64,000 nucleotides of DNA from Okapia johnstoni (GCA_024291935.2 CM044309.1:1860001-1924000); one strand, 5' to 3'. Counted from the first letter of the stretch, positions 34,462 to 46,608 are shown. Program-made: numbers and translations. The notes: generated by a model not told the origin, from the letters alone.

Positions 34462-35112
34462 TATCCTTGGACAAATAATATTTCTAATTCTAAAAATGTT
34501 CATTTTATCAGTTACTTATTTTATGATTATTCCAAATTATACTCTGTTTAAGAATTCTTTCCTTATCTTCAGTTCATGAAAATATATATATATTTTTCAT
34601 TTCTCCTAAAAACTTCAGTGTTTTCTTTTTGTATATTGTGTATTGCATAATTTAGGGTTTCCAGGGTATTGAATTCAGGGCTGAATGGCTGGGAAGCTCT
34701 CATCCAGGAGGGTGTGGCTTTGCTAAACTCCCTTCTTGAAGGAGGCTGACTGTATACTCACAATAAACGTTCAAAACTAGGGGGAAAAGCTGGAGGAAAG
34801 TGACAATATTAGAGGGAAAATGACAAGGTGTGGGAGACATCAACCGAAGCCATTAATGCCCTTATTCTACTATCGTCCACTCTGACCATGACTATTCATA
34901 TTTTCCTCCTGAATTCAATATTAATTTTTTTTTTTTAGATTTTTTATCTTCTAAGGTACTTAAATGAATCATTCAGTTATATTATTAGGCTTAAAGACCT
35001 GAACACATTCACAAGTCCAGTGGGTCTCCTTGGAAGTTACTCTTCCTGATCTATAAAGTGAAAAGATAAGCTATCTACTTTCCACAAAACTAATATGCGG
35101 TGCTGTTATGTT
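34462..35112. other. No recognised feature
   Basis: Includes an AT dinucleotide patch at 34582-34594 and a T run at 34926-34938. Otherwise nothing assignable. Confidence 0.45.
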
Positions 35113-35430
35113 TTACCTTCTTCATAGCTCAGTTGATAAAGAATCCGCCTGCAATGCAGGAGACATCGGTTCAATTCCTGGGTTGGGAAGATCCCCTGGA
35201 GAAGGGAAAGGCTACCCACTCCAGTATTCTTGGGCTTCCCTTGTGGCTCAGCTGGTAAGGAATCTGCCCACAGTGCGGGAGACCTGGGTTTGATCCCTGG
35301 GTTTGGAAGATCCCCTGGCAGGGAAAGGCTACCCACTCCAGTATTCTGGTCTGGAGAATTCCATGGACTGTATAGTCCATGGAGACGCAAAGAGTTGGAT
35401 ACAGCTGAGTGACTTTCACTTCACTTCACT
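35113..35430 (+). mobile_element. Bov-tA SINE with two tRNA-like heads
   Basis: A first head with partial A segment (35113-35231) is followed by 'gggcttcccttgtggctcag' and a complete head plus A segment (35232-35414), then a 'cacttcacttcac' tail. It has the same compound layout as 14847-15164. Confidence 0.9.
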
Positions 35431-36496
35431 TCTGTAAATACTTCTATAAACACAAAGGGGGAAAAAAATGAAAGTATATAGCTCTAGTCTGAGCAATTCT
35501 GAGTCCAGGTGCATTGAAGTCTCCAGGGTCTAGCACTCTGGGGCTGGGGATGCCTTGACTGAAGCCCCAGTCCTGCTCCCGGGAGTGAGTCCCCAGTCCA
35601 CTGCTGTGCCCGGTTCCCGATCAGCCTCTGAGGGTCACTGCTGTTCTATCAGGATAAGGCGATTGGTTAAAGGGTGTGCCTGTATGTCATGGCTCATCAG
35701 ATAATTTAAATATGCTTAGTATATTGTATGTCTAATATATTTTAATAAATAAAATAGTTAAGTATTTGGGGAAAAAGTAAGTGAACTAGCACAATAGCAT
35801 GTATGAATCATGGAAAAATAATGAAGTCTGTAAAGATATAAGTCCGAAAGCACCACACAGTCCACAGCCCATTATGGTAAAACTTGAAAAACAAGCAAAA
35901 CTAAGGAGAGTATTATTGGTAATGTTTTGTTTTTAATTCACATGATGCATTCAATTATGCATATATTATTTATTATTCTAATGGCAATAAATAATAACAT
36001 ATTCAAGTAAATAGATAATATAGAGTAAACTATAATAATTATCATTCAGTAAAGGGATTTTCTTGGATATTTGACAAGTAAGAGAGATGCCTCAAAGTAT
36101 TAGTGATAAAGATGGTGATATATCATCACACATAAGCCAGATTCCTAAGAGGTGGCATAGTTCTTTTGAAAATTGTATCTTATATTATCCTAATGTCATC
36201 TTATTGGTTTGTTTACATGAGGGTCTATTGATTTTAAAAATATGACATTGTAAACTCTAAACGTTTTTTCTTTTTTTTTTATTTGAAGTGGTTAAATTTT
36301 CTGTCAGAAATATTTATAACCTATATATTTTTATTCTCAGGACTCCTTGTGCTATATCATTGAAGTACCTTGAGTATAAGATATATTAAAGATATAATAA
36401 GAATAGATACGTGAGAATTAACTGTTAATAGTCTTTTCAAAATTTAATGGTGTACTAGAGCTTCAGCATCAGTCCTTCCAAATATATATTTAACTT
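35431..36496. other. Single-copy DNA
   Basis: 35490-35690 is G+C-rich relative to surroundings; the rest is very AT-rich. A 26-bp BovB-like phrase (antisense, 36457-36482) is too short to call. Confidence 0.45.
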
Positions 36497-36709
36497 AGTG
36501 AAGTGAAGTGAAGTCACTCAGTCGTGTCTGACTCTGTGCGACCCCATGGACTGTAGCCCACCAGGCTCCTCTGTCCATGGGATTTTCCAGGCAAGAATAC
36601 TGGAGGGGGTTGCCATTTTCTTCTCCAAGGGATCTTCCCGACCCAGAGATTGAACCCAGGTCTCCCGCATTGTAGGCAGACGCTTTACCATCTGAGCCAC
36701 CAGGGAAGT
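36497..36709 (-). mobile_element. Bov-tA SINE
   Basis: Antisense full-length copy with a 'gtgaa' repeat tail at its 3' (left) end. Low divergence suggests a fairly recent insertion. Confidence 0.95.
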
Positions 36710-37367
36710 TGCTTAAGTCCCAGATTCAAGACAATTAAGACTAAGTTGTTTACTGTTTAACTATGACATATAGTCAGTTACAATGATTCCATCAATGTAT
36801 TACTGATAATATTAATATATTTAAAATTAATATATTTACTAAGATGAAAGTTATACCGTTAATACATATTCTTTAAAAATTATAATGGTTTTTATCTTCA
36901 TTTTATCTTTTTTAATTTCAATTTTTATGTATATTTTATACCTTTCATTAAAAAAAATAGTGTGTATTATATACTCTACAAATAAGTTGCAGATTTTTTA
37001 AAAAATAACTCTTTGGTTGGGTGTATTTTCAGCCCATGCCAAAATTTAAGTGCTAACACTTCAGTAGGGAGCAAGCTAGCAGGGAAGCAAGAGAGAAGAT
37101 GACTTTAGAATGAAGCAGGAGGAAAAGAGCGAATATTTAACTTAACACATTACTGAGCTGATCACAGCTTCAGAAGTATGGTAACTAGCACTTGGTTTCA
37201 CAGGGAGTCTTCAGAGAGGCCAAAGAAACCACTGCGTCTCCAAATAGTTGACTAAAGAAGAGAAAAGGAGATCGTTTGTATGCCAGTCTCATTTTCCCTT
37301 AAAGAAAGCGCTTTATCAGCCATCCATCGCGCTCCTCTTCCAGGCGGTGCTACCCAGCTCCTTACCT
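36710..37367. other. No recognised feature
   Basis: AT-rich, then mixed composition from 37040. No gene or repeat was recognised. Confidence 0.45.
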
Positions 37368-37577
37368 GTGTGTGCTCAGTCCTGTCTGACTCTTTGCAAC
37401 CCCATGGACGATAGCCTGCCAGGCTCCTCAGCCCATAGCATTTCCCAGGCAAGAATCCTGGAGCAGTATGTCATTTCCTACTCCAGGGGATCTTCCCAAC
37501 TCAGGGACCGAGCCCATGTCTCTTGCATCTCCTGTATTGGCATGTGGGTTCTTTCCACTGTGTCACCTGGGAAGCCC
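37368..37577 (-). mobile_element. Bov-tA SINE
   Basis: Antisense, diverged. Starts at 'tgtgtgctcagtcctgtc' and ends at the head terminus 'cacctgggaagcccg'. Confidence 0.92.
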
Positions 37578-38075
37578 GCCAAATTTGTTAGAACACTTGT
37601 TCCCGGAGTGAAGCACAGCTCACGGGGAAAGGGAAGCAGCCAGGCTAGCCTGGGATGAGTCTGATCCCTAAGCAGTCCCTGGAGAGGCTGGCACCTCAGC
37701 AACAGCAGAGGTCAGGCCCAAGGGTGCGAGGAGCTGAAATGGGGGGCAGGGTGCTGTGTGTTAGTATCTGCGAATGTCCTGTGGAGCTTGTTTAACACAG
37801 CAGATAATACAGATGCTTCCCTTTCCATCAGGAAGCTGGCAACAGAGCTCTTTGGAGCCTTTCTCAAAAGATCCTGTGGCTTTTAAGAAAGCATTCAGTA
37901 CTTAGCAATCTTCCTGGAGTGCCCAGTGTCACATTAAGCAGAGCACATTTGAAGAGACAAAGTACAAGACTGAAAAACAGCCTGGAGATTAGTTCAGTGG
38001 GAGGGACATTAGAGAGAGGTGACGTCCCAACGAAAAACAGAGGTTAGTAGCTGCTTCTAAGGGCTATGTATAGTT

Positions 38076-38107
<32 letters not shown>

Positions 38108-38310
38108 CAAGAAGTAATCAGTGGATAGCTTTAAGGTAAAGGGTATTTTTAACCTAAAATATCTGAAAAGGATTGGCTCTCACTGCAGACACCTGAAATT
38201 TGGAGCCTAAGGAGTGGAAATGGCTGAGAACCCTGAGCGTGCAGGGCACTCCTCTCCTGGCTGTGTGTGGAGTGTGCCAGCAGCTGCTGATGCGGATGAA
38301 ATACAGCACT
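37578..38310. other. Single-copy DNA containing a 31-base T run
   Basis: No known repeat was recognised on either side of the T run at 38077-38107. The 37600-38040 part has balanced composition and no domain-bearing frame. Confidence 0.45.
38077..38107 (+). repeat. (T)31 homopolymer
   Basis: An uninterrupted T run. It could be the poly(A) of an antisense retrocopy starting at 38108, but I could not identify a source or a target duplication. Confidence 0.9.
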
Positions 38311-38540
38311 TATGCTTCCCTCGTAGCTCAGTCAGTAAAGAATCTGCCTGCAGTGCAGGAGACCCGGGTTCGCTTCCTAGGACAGGAAGATCCCCTGGAG
38401 AAGGAAACTGCTACCCACTGCAGTGTTCTTGCCTGGAGAATCCCATGGACAGAGGAGCCTGGCGGGCTACAGTCCACGGGGTCGCCTAGAGTCAGACACA
38501 ATTGAGCGACTTCACTTTCTTTCTTTCTTTCTTCTTTCTT
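38311..38540 (+). mobile_element. Bov-tA SINE with (TTTC)n tail
   Basis: Full head and A segment to 38512, then a TTTC-rich microsatellite (38513-38540) grown from the 'cttcactttc' SINE tail. Confidence 0.94.
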
Positions 38541-38559
38541 GCGCTATTATGGGTTCCAA

Positions 38560-38770
38560 TCCCCGAGTACTGTTCAAATCCCCGATATTTCTGGCACCAG
38601 GGACCAGTTTCGTGGAAAACAACTTCTCCACGAATGGGCGGCAGATAGCGGTGGTGGTTTTGAGATGATTCAAATGCATTACACTTACTGTGCACTTTGT
38701 TTTTATTATTATTACATCAAGGCCACCTCAGACCATCATGCATTAGATCCTAGGGGTTGGGGACCCCTGC
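38560..38770 (+). mobile_element. hAT (MER1/Charlie-group-like) transposon, internally deleted
   Basis: Left end 'gatatttctggcaccaggg' and 'gaccagtttcgtggaaaaca', then an interior jump at about 38715 to the right end 'ctaggggttggggacccctg'. Same family as 5950-6412, about half its length and without transposase. Confidence 0.65.
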
Positions 38771-39867
38771 CCAAGGACCCCTTTTGGCATTCTTCCTATA
38801 TCCTAAATCATTTGCATACATTTACATTTATTTCCTGAAAGTCTACATATAATAGATAATTTTATGGGCTATGGCTTGGGATGAACCAACTAAAGCCACC
38901 TGTTATTTTAGTAAAAGAAAATCGTGCAGAGCAATGGTCGAATTAAATTAAAATTTTCCATATGTTAAGGAAAATTAAGTCTGAAACTTTCTGTACTCAA
39001 ATGAGTTTTAGGCTGTTTTAATTGTGTGATTATTTCCATGGGTAATATTTTTAAAAACTGATGATGCCTTTGAAACAACCGCTTGATAGTATCTCGGAGG
39101 AATTCATGTGAATGATGATATATATTAGCAGCGAAAAAAAAACCAAACCCAATATCTACATTATACATCTGCAGTTCTATAGAGCAGAGCACAGAGATTA
39201 AACAATATTTCATGAAGTGGTAATTTTTGTCCATATTTATAAGAAAGCTTATATAAGTTAAGCATGACTCTCTTTTAGATACATGAGAATAAAACATCAT
39301 CTCACCAGTTCTCCGAAGATATCATATAATATAGCTGTATATCTGTGGAATCACTCTATGAATGTGGAATAATGGTCTTTGATGTTTTATACTTTTGGTT
39401 AAAATCCCATTTTTATGGTTCAAGAAATGTGTTTTGACCCATGCACTCTATGTACTGATTTATCTACTTCCTATCTAGTGAACCTAAAATGGTTTTAAAA
39501 GAGTTCTGAAGATGCTAGTGAGCATCTGAAAGTATTTTATGATACCTACATTAAAAAAAAAAAAAAAAGAATCCCTGTTACAGAGGAGTTTAAATTGTCC
39601 AGAACCATAAAAGGATTATTTTTCTAACAAGTCAACTTAGTTCTGTTCCTCGGTCCTTCCTGTATTCTATAGACTGGAGAAATCCACGATCAGTCCTGCC
39701 AGCACCCACACAATTAACTCTTTCACTGCAGTCCACCTGCTAACTCAATACCCCATCCTCTTGTTCGATGCTGAGATTTTATTCACTGTCTTGACAGGTC
39801 TCTGAACTCAGTGCTGTACTGTTACGTGAGCTAGATTTTATCTCATTTAAAACTAATGTATACTCGA
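38771..39867. other. Single-copy AT-rich DNA
   Basis: A 16-base A run at 39553-39568 and a 111-codon minus frame (38965-39300) without domain. Nothing assignable. Confidence 0.45.
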
Positions 39868-39925
39868 AAACAATACAGTATTATAAATCAACTACATTTC
39901 AATTAAAAATAAATAAAAATAACGT
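39868..39925 (+). mobile_element. Very short artiodactyl L1 3' tail
   Basis: 'caatacagtattataaatca' then 'actacatttcaattaaaaa' and an A-rich end match the final ~55 bp of the L1 3' UTR. Confidence 0.6.
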
Positions 39926-40110
39926 TGTTCACTCACATACACGCATGCAGAGAAGGCAGGGGTCCTCTGGCAGGAATGGCAGCGCTCACCAGAGAAGTCA
40001 GCGACGGCCTTTGAGTCCATCCTGTGTTTTCTGAGAAAATCATTTTTAGCGCTCAATCAAAGAAGCTTTTCCTCCAAAAGTGCTTTTTTTTAAAATAAAA
40101 ATATTGCGAT

Positions 40111-40460
40111 AGACGGAATGTTTGTGTCTTCTCATAATTAATATATTAAATCCTAATTTCCACTGTGATAGTATTTGGAGGTGGAAATTTTGGGAAGTGA
40201 TTAGGTTACGAGGTTGGAAACTCTATGAGTAAAATCGATGCCCTTATAAAAGAGACTTCAGAGAACTCTCTTGCACCTTCCACCGGATGAAGCCACAGAG
40301 AAAAGACAGCTGTCTGTGAATCGAGAAGTGGGCTCTCCCCAGATACCGTCTGCTGATGCTTTGAGCTTGAACTTAGCCTCTGGAACTGCGAGAAATAATT
40401 TTCTGTTGTTTATGAAGCTACCCAGGCTGTGATATTTTTGTTACACGAACTAAGAAAAAT
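40111..40460 (+). mobile_element. MaLR-like LTR
   Basis: Same family type as 29056-29465 and 54086-54838. Landmarks: 'gaatgtttgtgtcttctc', 'gtgatagtatttggaggtgg', 'gcccttataaaagagacttc', 'tgtctgtgaatcgagaag', 'cctctggaactgcgagaaat', ending 'gttacacgaactaagaaa'. Non-coding. Confidence 0.65.
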
Positions 40461-43024
40461 ACGTCATTAATAAGCTCAGGAATTTAAAAGACTAGTTTTC
40501 CTCAAGAACATTGAAGAAGTAGTTGCTCTACAGCGTTTTCATGCTATTCTGAGACTGTTCTTTTTCTAACATGCTATAAAGAGGTACGAGGAGGGGAGAA
40601 CCCGTGCCTATGACCTGTTTCTCTCAACACAGAGTAAACTTGGTAAACTACAAATCCAAACCGTTGAGTACCTCCAGAAACCATTCTGTTATTACTTCTC
40701 AGAGATTCTTCAGACAGAGAAACCTGCCTTCTAGCAGTAAGGACTCTTAGAGTGATAGCTGATGATATTAGACTATAAGTTCAGAAATACAGTCATTACC
40801 CTCATCTCTCCTAGAAAGAAAACATTAAGAGAAGAATATCTAATAAATAATATATAGAACATGCAATTGCTTGTCTTTCCTTTTAATCCAGGATATTACT
40901 AAGTGATAGTATAGAAAGGAATGTGTACTTGTATTTGAAATGGTGATGAATCAAATAAAGCTAGGTTTTAAAAATACTCTAAGTTTTTAAAAAATTCTTG
41001 GTATTTAACAGCAATATTAAAAACTACATCTTTATGAAGGATATTCAAAATCAGGTCCACAGTGTTTTTAATATGCATAAATTCTATTGGTAAAGGCAAT
41101 AACCTTATATCAGGAATCAGTATTAGAAGTGCTTCTAGATTATCTATTATAAATGAATTACATTAAAACAAGCCATGTGCAATTTATTTTTAATTCTGAT
41201 GTATATATACAACATCTGAATGCACATACTTCTTTCATGCAGTTTAATCAGATTCATGTATTTACAATTTTTCAATCAAGATTTCAACTTCAGCGAAAAG
41301 TGAACGATATTGTATAATATATGCTAAACATGTAAATATATAGTCCATGAAATTACCACAAAACTATAAAATATTACCTCCAAGTGTGTATATTTGAATT
41401 AAAATGCTATGAATTGATTTGCATGCATTAAAATAGATTAACTTTATATTATATATATCAAGCAAATATTTTGCAAATATTCAGTCCCCTTCTAATTTTG
41501 GATTCCTTAATTTTATAAGGAAGAAACATCATCTCAGCAAATCAAAGTCTGTGATTTATCCGCATTTTCAGAATTATATACCAGTTGAGTTGAGATTATC
41601 ATCATTGTCATCTTATTTAAACCCACTATTCTCTTTCATATATGGAAAGTGATGGAATATTAATTTAGCAGTTGATATTATATAGGAAAATATCCCAAAC
41701 ATGATAGCTTTAATATCTGTATTCCATGATTATATTTCTGTTTCAGCAACATAATGTTTCAATTTAATAATTTCTGGAGTACCTTCTCTGTGCAAAGATG
41801 TGTTCAGTATTTGGCCAAGCAAAGATAACTGAGTTAGGCACTTCCCACAAAGAATCTTTCACCTTCTAGGAGACTTGTATGTGTTTTTGGAATAGCTGTG
41901 ATTACAGGTCTACCATGCAGCCTGTCTAAAGGGAAGCAGGAATCCATTGTGAAGGATGCTGGAGAAAGATGATTAATGGTAACTCAGGATATGAAATGAA
42001 ACTTGAATATCTTGATACTTTTTCAAAAATCCTTATTTATTATCAGTAAATTTAAGTGTGGGTTGCCCTTTTCAGAAATCTACAATCTGTGGAATAAAAT
42101 ACAAACAGCAAAAAGGAAAATTGGAACATACGAAGCGGTGATTAGTTTTCTGAACTCCTCTGAACATGTAACTTTCGCAAATTTTATAGTAACCAATTCA
42201 TGATTAAGAAGTTAGACTATTATCCCCACAGTATGTTGTTCTTCTTGATTTCCTCCCTCTCTCTGCTACTTTTATTTGACTGTAGAACTAAGTTGACTTG
42301 TCCTTAGTTCTTTTAAAATAAAATAGTATTACTTACACAATTCTCAACAATTTTAATCTTGTGTCTTATTTTACACAGTTTTGAGATGATTATCTCAACG
42401 TATTGCTCAAATATTTATTTTATCATCTCTTCAAATATGATTTTAAACCTGCCAAATGTACCCTGAAATTGGATTTCAAATTCTAATTAAACTGCGATAA
42501 ACATAAGTGACCTTGAAAACCCCACTGCGGAAAGAAGTCATGTTTCTTTCTTTTTACTTTAATTTAGAAGCAATATTCAACGTGTCTGAATTTATATTTG
42601 TCTGATAGATTTTCATTATTGCTCAAAGTACCATAACATCACTTATAGCAATTCTATTTCTACAGGTGTTTCTACGTGCTATTCAACCAAAAAATGCAAT
42701 TATTCTCATTAACTTGATTTGCTTTTAATGTGCTGGCAGTGTAGACTATATCTTGTTAAATCGGCAAATACAGTTGTGGATAATATAATTACATTGTAGC
42801 TATAAATATAAATATTTAATTAGACATATTTGCATTTAGGGATTAGAAGATGTACAGTCACGGAGAAGTTTGGAATGTGTTTTATCATTTCGTTACTACC
42901 AAACAACTTTACAAGGCTCTCCTAAAAGGAAGGCTGGACATTTATCTTTTTGATGTCTTTATTCTTAGAGCTATCTTTATGGATAATTAAACTATTAAGT
43001 TTCAAAGACTTGTACTTACTGTGT
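40461..43024. other. Longest largely repeat-free block
   Basis: About 2.5 kb of AT-rich DNA. A weak L2/MIR-type phrase ('ttctctgtgcaaagatgtgt') lies near 41785-41860. The 66-codon frame at 42003-42203 has no domain. No gene was recognised. Confidence 0.5.
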
Positions 43025-43640
43025 TTATCAGTCAGAGCCCCAGTTGGAAACAGACAGCAAGTTAAAATGAGGATAATTGAAGGAAGATTTTATAAAGGGA
43101 CCAAATATAAAGAAGGCAAGACACAAGGGAACCGCATGGAGCAGTCGGGGCTCCCGGGCTGGTAAGAGTGGTCGTCATCAGCCTGACCCCTTGTTAATGA
43201 GCATGCTGCTGCTGCTGGTTGCTTCAGTCCTGTCCGACTCTTTGTGACCCCGTGGGCTGTAGCTCACCAGGCTCGTCTCTCTATGGTATCTCCCAGGCAG
43301 GAATATGAGAGCGGGTAGCCTATCCCTTCTCTGGCACCTCTTCCTGACCCAGGATTGAACCTGGGCCTCCTGCACTGCAGGTAGATTCTTTATCTCTGAG
43401 CCACCAGGGAAGCCCTTCATGAACATGGGGAGAAAGCATTTCTGGAAGCTAGAAAGGAAATTTCTTTTGGAGAGAGCTGCCTTGGAAGGAGAGGCTTCAT
43501 TTGGTTGAGGGACATAGGCAAACCCCAAATAAAGGAGCAAGGAAATAAATATCAAATGTATTCGCCCATGAATCTTCAAAAAAGTTTTCCTGTTGACTAA
43601 ATCCAACCAGAGTCCTGAGCACATGAGTGTCCTTTAATAT
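43025..43640 (+). repeat. Unassigned old interspersed repeat split by a SINE
   Basis: 43025-43196 ('tttatcagtcagagccccag', 'gaaacagacagcaagtt', 'gattttataaagggaccaaa') and 43438-43640 ('gagagctgccttggaaggag') read as two parts of one familiar mammalian repeat with a Bov-tA insertion between them. I cannot name the family. Confidence 0.35.
43206..43428 (-). mobile_element. Bov-tA SINE
   Basis: Antisense with an AGC-repeat tail at the left. Flanked by 'atgagcatg' (43197-43205) and 'atgaacatg' (43429-43437), one mismatch. Confidence 0.93.
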
Positions 43641-43849
43641 CATTTATAGAAGTTCTTCAGAGACTCAGGTGCACAGTGGATATGAGAGGCACATGGAAGA
43701 TATCAAACACAAGAGAGTCCGGGAAACATCAAACCACTGGGTCAAGTGATTCATGGACAGTTTATGGCCCTTTGACATAATCCAAGTAAGTTAAAGGTTT
43801 TATTAATATCTCTACAACATAATTCACACCAGACTAATTTACTCAAAGA

Positions 43850-44545
43850 GCAGGAGATGGTGAAAATAAACATCAACATCTTAGGACTCAGTGAACTAAA
43901 ATGGACGGGAATGGGCGAATTTAACTCAAATGACCATTATATCTACTATTGTGGACAAGAATCCTATAGAAGAAATGGAGTAGCCCTAATAATCACCAAA
44001 TAGTCCAAAATGCAGTACTTGGGTGCAGCCTCGGAAATGACAGAACGATCTTGGTTCATCTCCAAGGAGAGCCACTCAACACGTAGTAGTGTAACCACGG
44101 TAATCCAAGTCTATGCCCCTACCACTGATGCTGAAGAGGCTGAAGCCGATCAGTTCCATGAAGACCTAGAAGACCTCCTAGAATTAACACCAAAAGAAAA
44201 AAATGCTCTATTCATCATTGGGGATTGGAATGCAAAATAGGAATTTAAGAGATACCTGGAGTAACAAGCATGTGTGGCCCTTGGAGAACAAAATGAAACA
44301 GGGCAATGGTAACTGAATTCTGCCCAGAGAACACACTGGTCATAGCAAACACTCTTTCAACAACACAAGAGACGACTTTACACATGGACATCACCACAAG
44401 GCCCATGCTGAAATCAAACTGATTATATTCTTTGTACCTGAAAACGGAGAAGCTGTATACAGTCAGCAAAAACAAGACCTGGAGCTGACTGTGGCTCAGA
44501 TCATCAGCTTCTCAGCAAATACACGTCTACATTAAAAAAGAAGAG
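43850..44545 (+). mobile_element. BovB LINE 5' coding part only
   Basis: Covers the start of the BovB ORF (ATG 43857-43859) through the apurinic-like endonuclease to the SDH motif region near 44495. Reverse transcriptase and 3' tail are absent, so this is not a normal 5'-truncated insertion. It is more diverged than the other BovB copies here. Confidence 0.85.
43857..44240 (+). pseudogene. BovB endonuclease remnant
   Basis: The ancestral start ATG at 43857 opens a frame encoding ILGLSELKWTGMGEFNS and VIQVYAPTTDAEEAEA, and ending in IIGDWNAK, the conserved GDWN core of AP-type LINE endonucleases. A TAG at 44001-44003 interrupts the frame after 48 codons. A one-base deletion after NAK brings the TAG at 44238-44240 into frame. 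The SDH motif (encoded near 44496 as SDHQLL) lies downstream, out of frame. Not functional. Confidence 0.82.
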
Positions 44546-44560
44546 CTCACAAGTCAATAG

Positions 44561-44640
44561 CTTGCTATTGAGGTTAAGTTGGTTATTAATTTAAACTACA
44601 TTATTACAAGAACTGAGGTGTTCCCACAAAGCTCTTTCAG
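44561..44640 (+). mobile_element. L1MA-like inter-ORF fragment
   Basis: 'attgaggttaagttggttat' then 'aatttaaactacattattac' resembles the L1MA spacer also seen at 2650-2690. It abuts the 3' break of the BovB fragment. Confidence 0.45.
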
Positions 44641-44805
44641 GTTTATTGCATATTCTCTATTAATAGTCATTTTAATAACTGAATTTTGCCTGTTGACATA
44701 GTACATGCTTCTCTTTCTGAAAGAGGAAGTAGCAATAGAACATTAAAGATGCAGCATGGCAAAATCCCTAATATACTGTCATCAGACTAACCTTGTCCCG
44801 TTCAT

Positions 44806-45003
44806 GCCCATGCTGTTGTGTCCGACTCTTTGTGATCCCATGGACTGTGCTCACCAGGCCCCTCTATCTGTGGGATTTCCCAGGCAAGAATCCTGGAGTG
44901 CGCTGCTATCTCCTTCTCCAGGGGATCTTCCTGACCCGGGGATGGAACCCACGTCTCCTCCGTTAGCAGGTGGACTCCTCACCACTGAGCCTCCAGAAAG
45001 GCC
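44806..45003 (-). mobile_element. Bov-tA SINE
   Basis: Antisense, diverged. From 'ctgttgtgtccgactctttg' to the head end 'gagcctccagaaaggcc'. Confidence 0.91.
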
Positions 45004-45384
45004 ATTAATGTGCTAATGTAAAGCATCAGCTATTGACAAAATAAAGGGTGAGTTTTAAAGATGTAGCATAAATCAGACTTTGGAGTTCATACTCACTTTT
45101 TTTTAGACTCTGTCAAAAATTATATAAAAAGCATATGTCTTGTTTGGACAGAATCTTATTTTCAACCTTGGCATTGAATATCTGCTCAGTATCATTTATT
45201 CATCTATTTACTCAAATGCCAACTAACAACGCTGCACTAGAAGCCATGGATCCTGTGCTCCAGTACACAGAGAATCAGATCTAATTAAAAAATAGGAAGT
45301 CTGTATGAAGGAGACTAACAAAAAACTAAGAATTATCGGAGAAGGGAGCAGAGATACATTATTTCCTGTATACACATTATTCTG
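45004..45384. other. No recognised feature
   Basis: AT-rich spacer. A weak L2-like phrase ('tttattcatctatttactca') occurs near 45197. Confidence 0.4.
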
Positions 45385-45505
45385 TATAAAATTACTATTA
45401 ATCAGACATTATTGGTATCCCCAGTAGAATGAAAACGTCATTTAGGTTTTGTGAAGCTCAGAGAGGTAGTCATTTGTCTGAGGTCATCACACGCATTTGT
45501 TTATG
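45385..45505 (-). mobile_element. MIR SINE fragment
   Basis: 'gtgaagctcagagaggtagt' and 'ctgaggtcatcacacgc' match the MIR phrase 'aggctcagagaggttaag ... aaggtcacacag' in antisense to the tRNA-like head. Confidence 0.6.
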
Positions 45506-46382
45506 TCTTATGTTAAGAAAATATACTTTGAAAACTTTATTTGAAGTCAGAAATAGTAACAAGGTCACAAGCTTAATTGTGAAGAATTAAGCTCTCAATA
45601 ATATGTTCTTACCTAATATATTTTTCTTTTTTTGACTACAGATGATAGTCTTAAATTTAATGAAAAATATGATGAAATGTCATTTCAAGGAAAGGATCTT
45701 TTTAAACTATAGCTTTAAATCTAGTACTAGCTCATATTCCCAGGGATCCTTCAACAGAATGATTGAATGACAGAATGATGATCAATAGCATACTGTCTAA
45801 ATAAGGTAGATTTCAAACAACATTCAGGCCTTTGCTAAGTAGGATACTGAATTTCATATAAATGCAAAGTGCTACTGTATGCATCAAAATTTGTGTGAAT
45901 TATATTATTATTGAAAGAATGCTAGATAAATTGAGACTTTTGATAAACTTATTTTAAACCACATCCTAACAGTGTATGATGATGTTCAATACAATGTTCA
46001 TATTGCTTTTACTTCCATTTGACTGAATATAAATATTTCAACTTAGTATTACATATAATTAGAAATGATGCCAACTCAAGTGTAAAAAATGCTTTTCATC
46101 AAAACATTAAATATTGTTAAATCAGATGCTTAAGATTTTTAAATAAGTGAATATTTTTTGCATCTAGATATATTTTTCCTAATGTGTTCATACTAATAGT
46201 TATTCTTCATTAGTGGTATTTTAAATGTTGTAAGTATGTTTCATTGACTGAAATATTCAGAGTGTACAGTAATAATAACTGAGCAACAATAGTAATAATT
46301 ACAGCAAATACTTGTCATAAATAAGCCTCCATTATGTTACTAGATTGGAATTGACTTCAGAAGGATCCATTAGATTAATGGT
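45506..46382. other. AT-rich DNA, nothing recognised
   Basis: Very low G+C with frequent stops in all frames. Confidence 0.5.
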
Positions 46383-46395
46383 ATTGCTTTAACAA

Positions 46396-46608
46396 GGGCT
46401 TGCTGCATAGCTCAGTTGGTAAAGAATCTGCCTGCAATTCAGGAGACCTGGGTTCGATCCCCGGGTTGGGAAGATCCCCTGGAGGAGGGCATGGGAACCC
46501 ACTCTAGAATTCTTTCCTGGAGAATCCTATGATCAGAGAAGACTGGCGGGCTACAGTCCATGGGGTTGCAAGAGTTGGACATGACTTAGTGACTAAACCA
46601 CCATCACC
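46396..46608 (+). mobile_element. Bov-tA SINE
   Basis: Flanked by 'attgctttaacaa' (46383-46395) and 'attactttaacaa' (46609-46621), 13 bp with one mismatch. Confidence 0.96.

Noticed and set aside
36457..36482. 26-bp antisense BovB-like phrase
   Set aside because: Too short and unaccompanied by tail or TSD.
39553..39568. 16-base A run as retrocopy tail
   Set aside because: No recognisable retrocopy upstream and no target duplication found.
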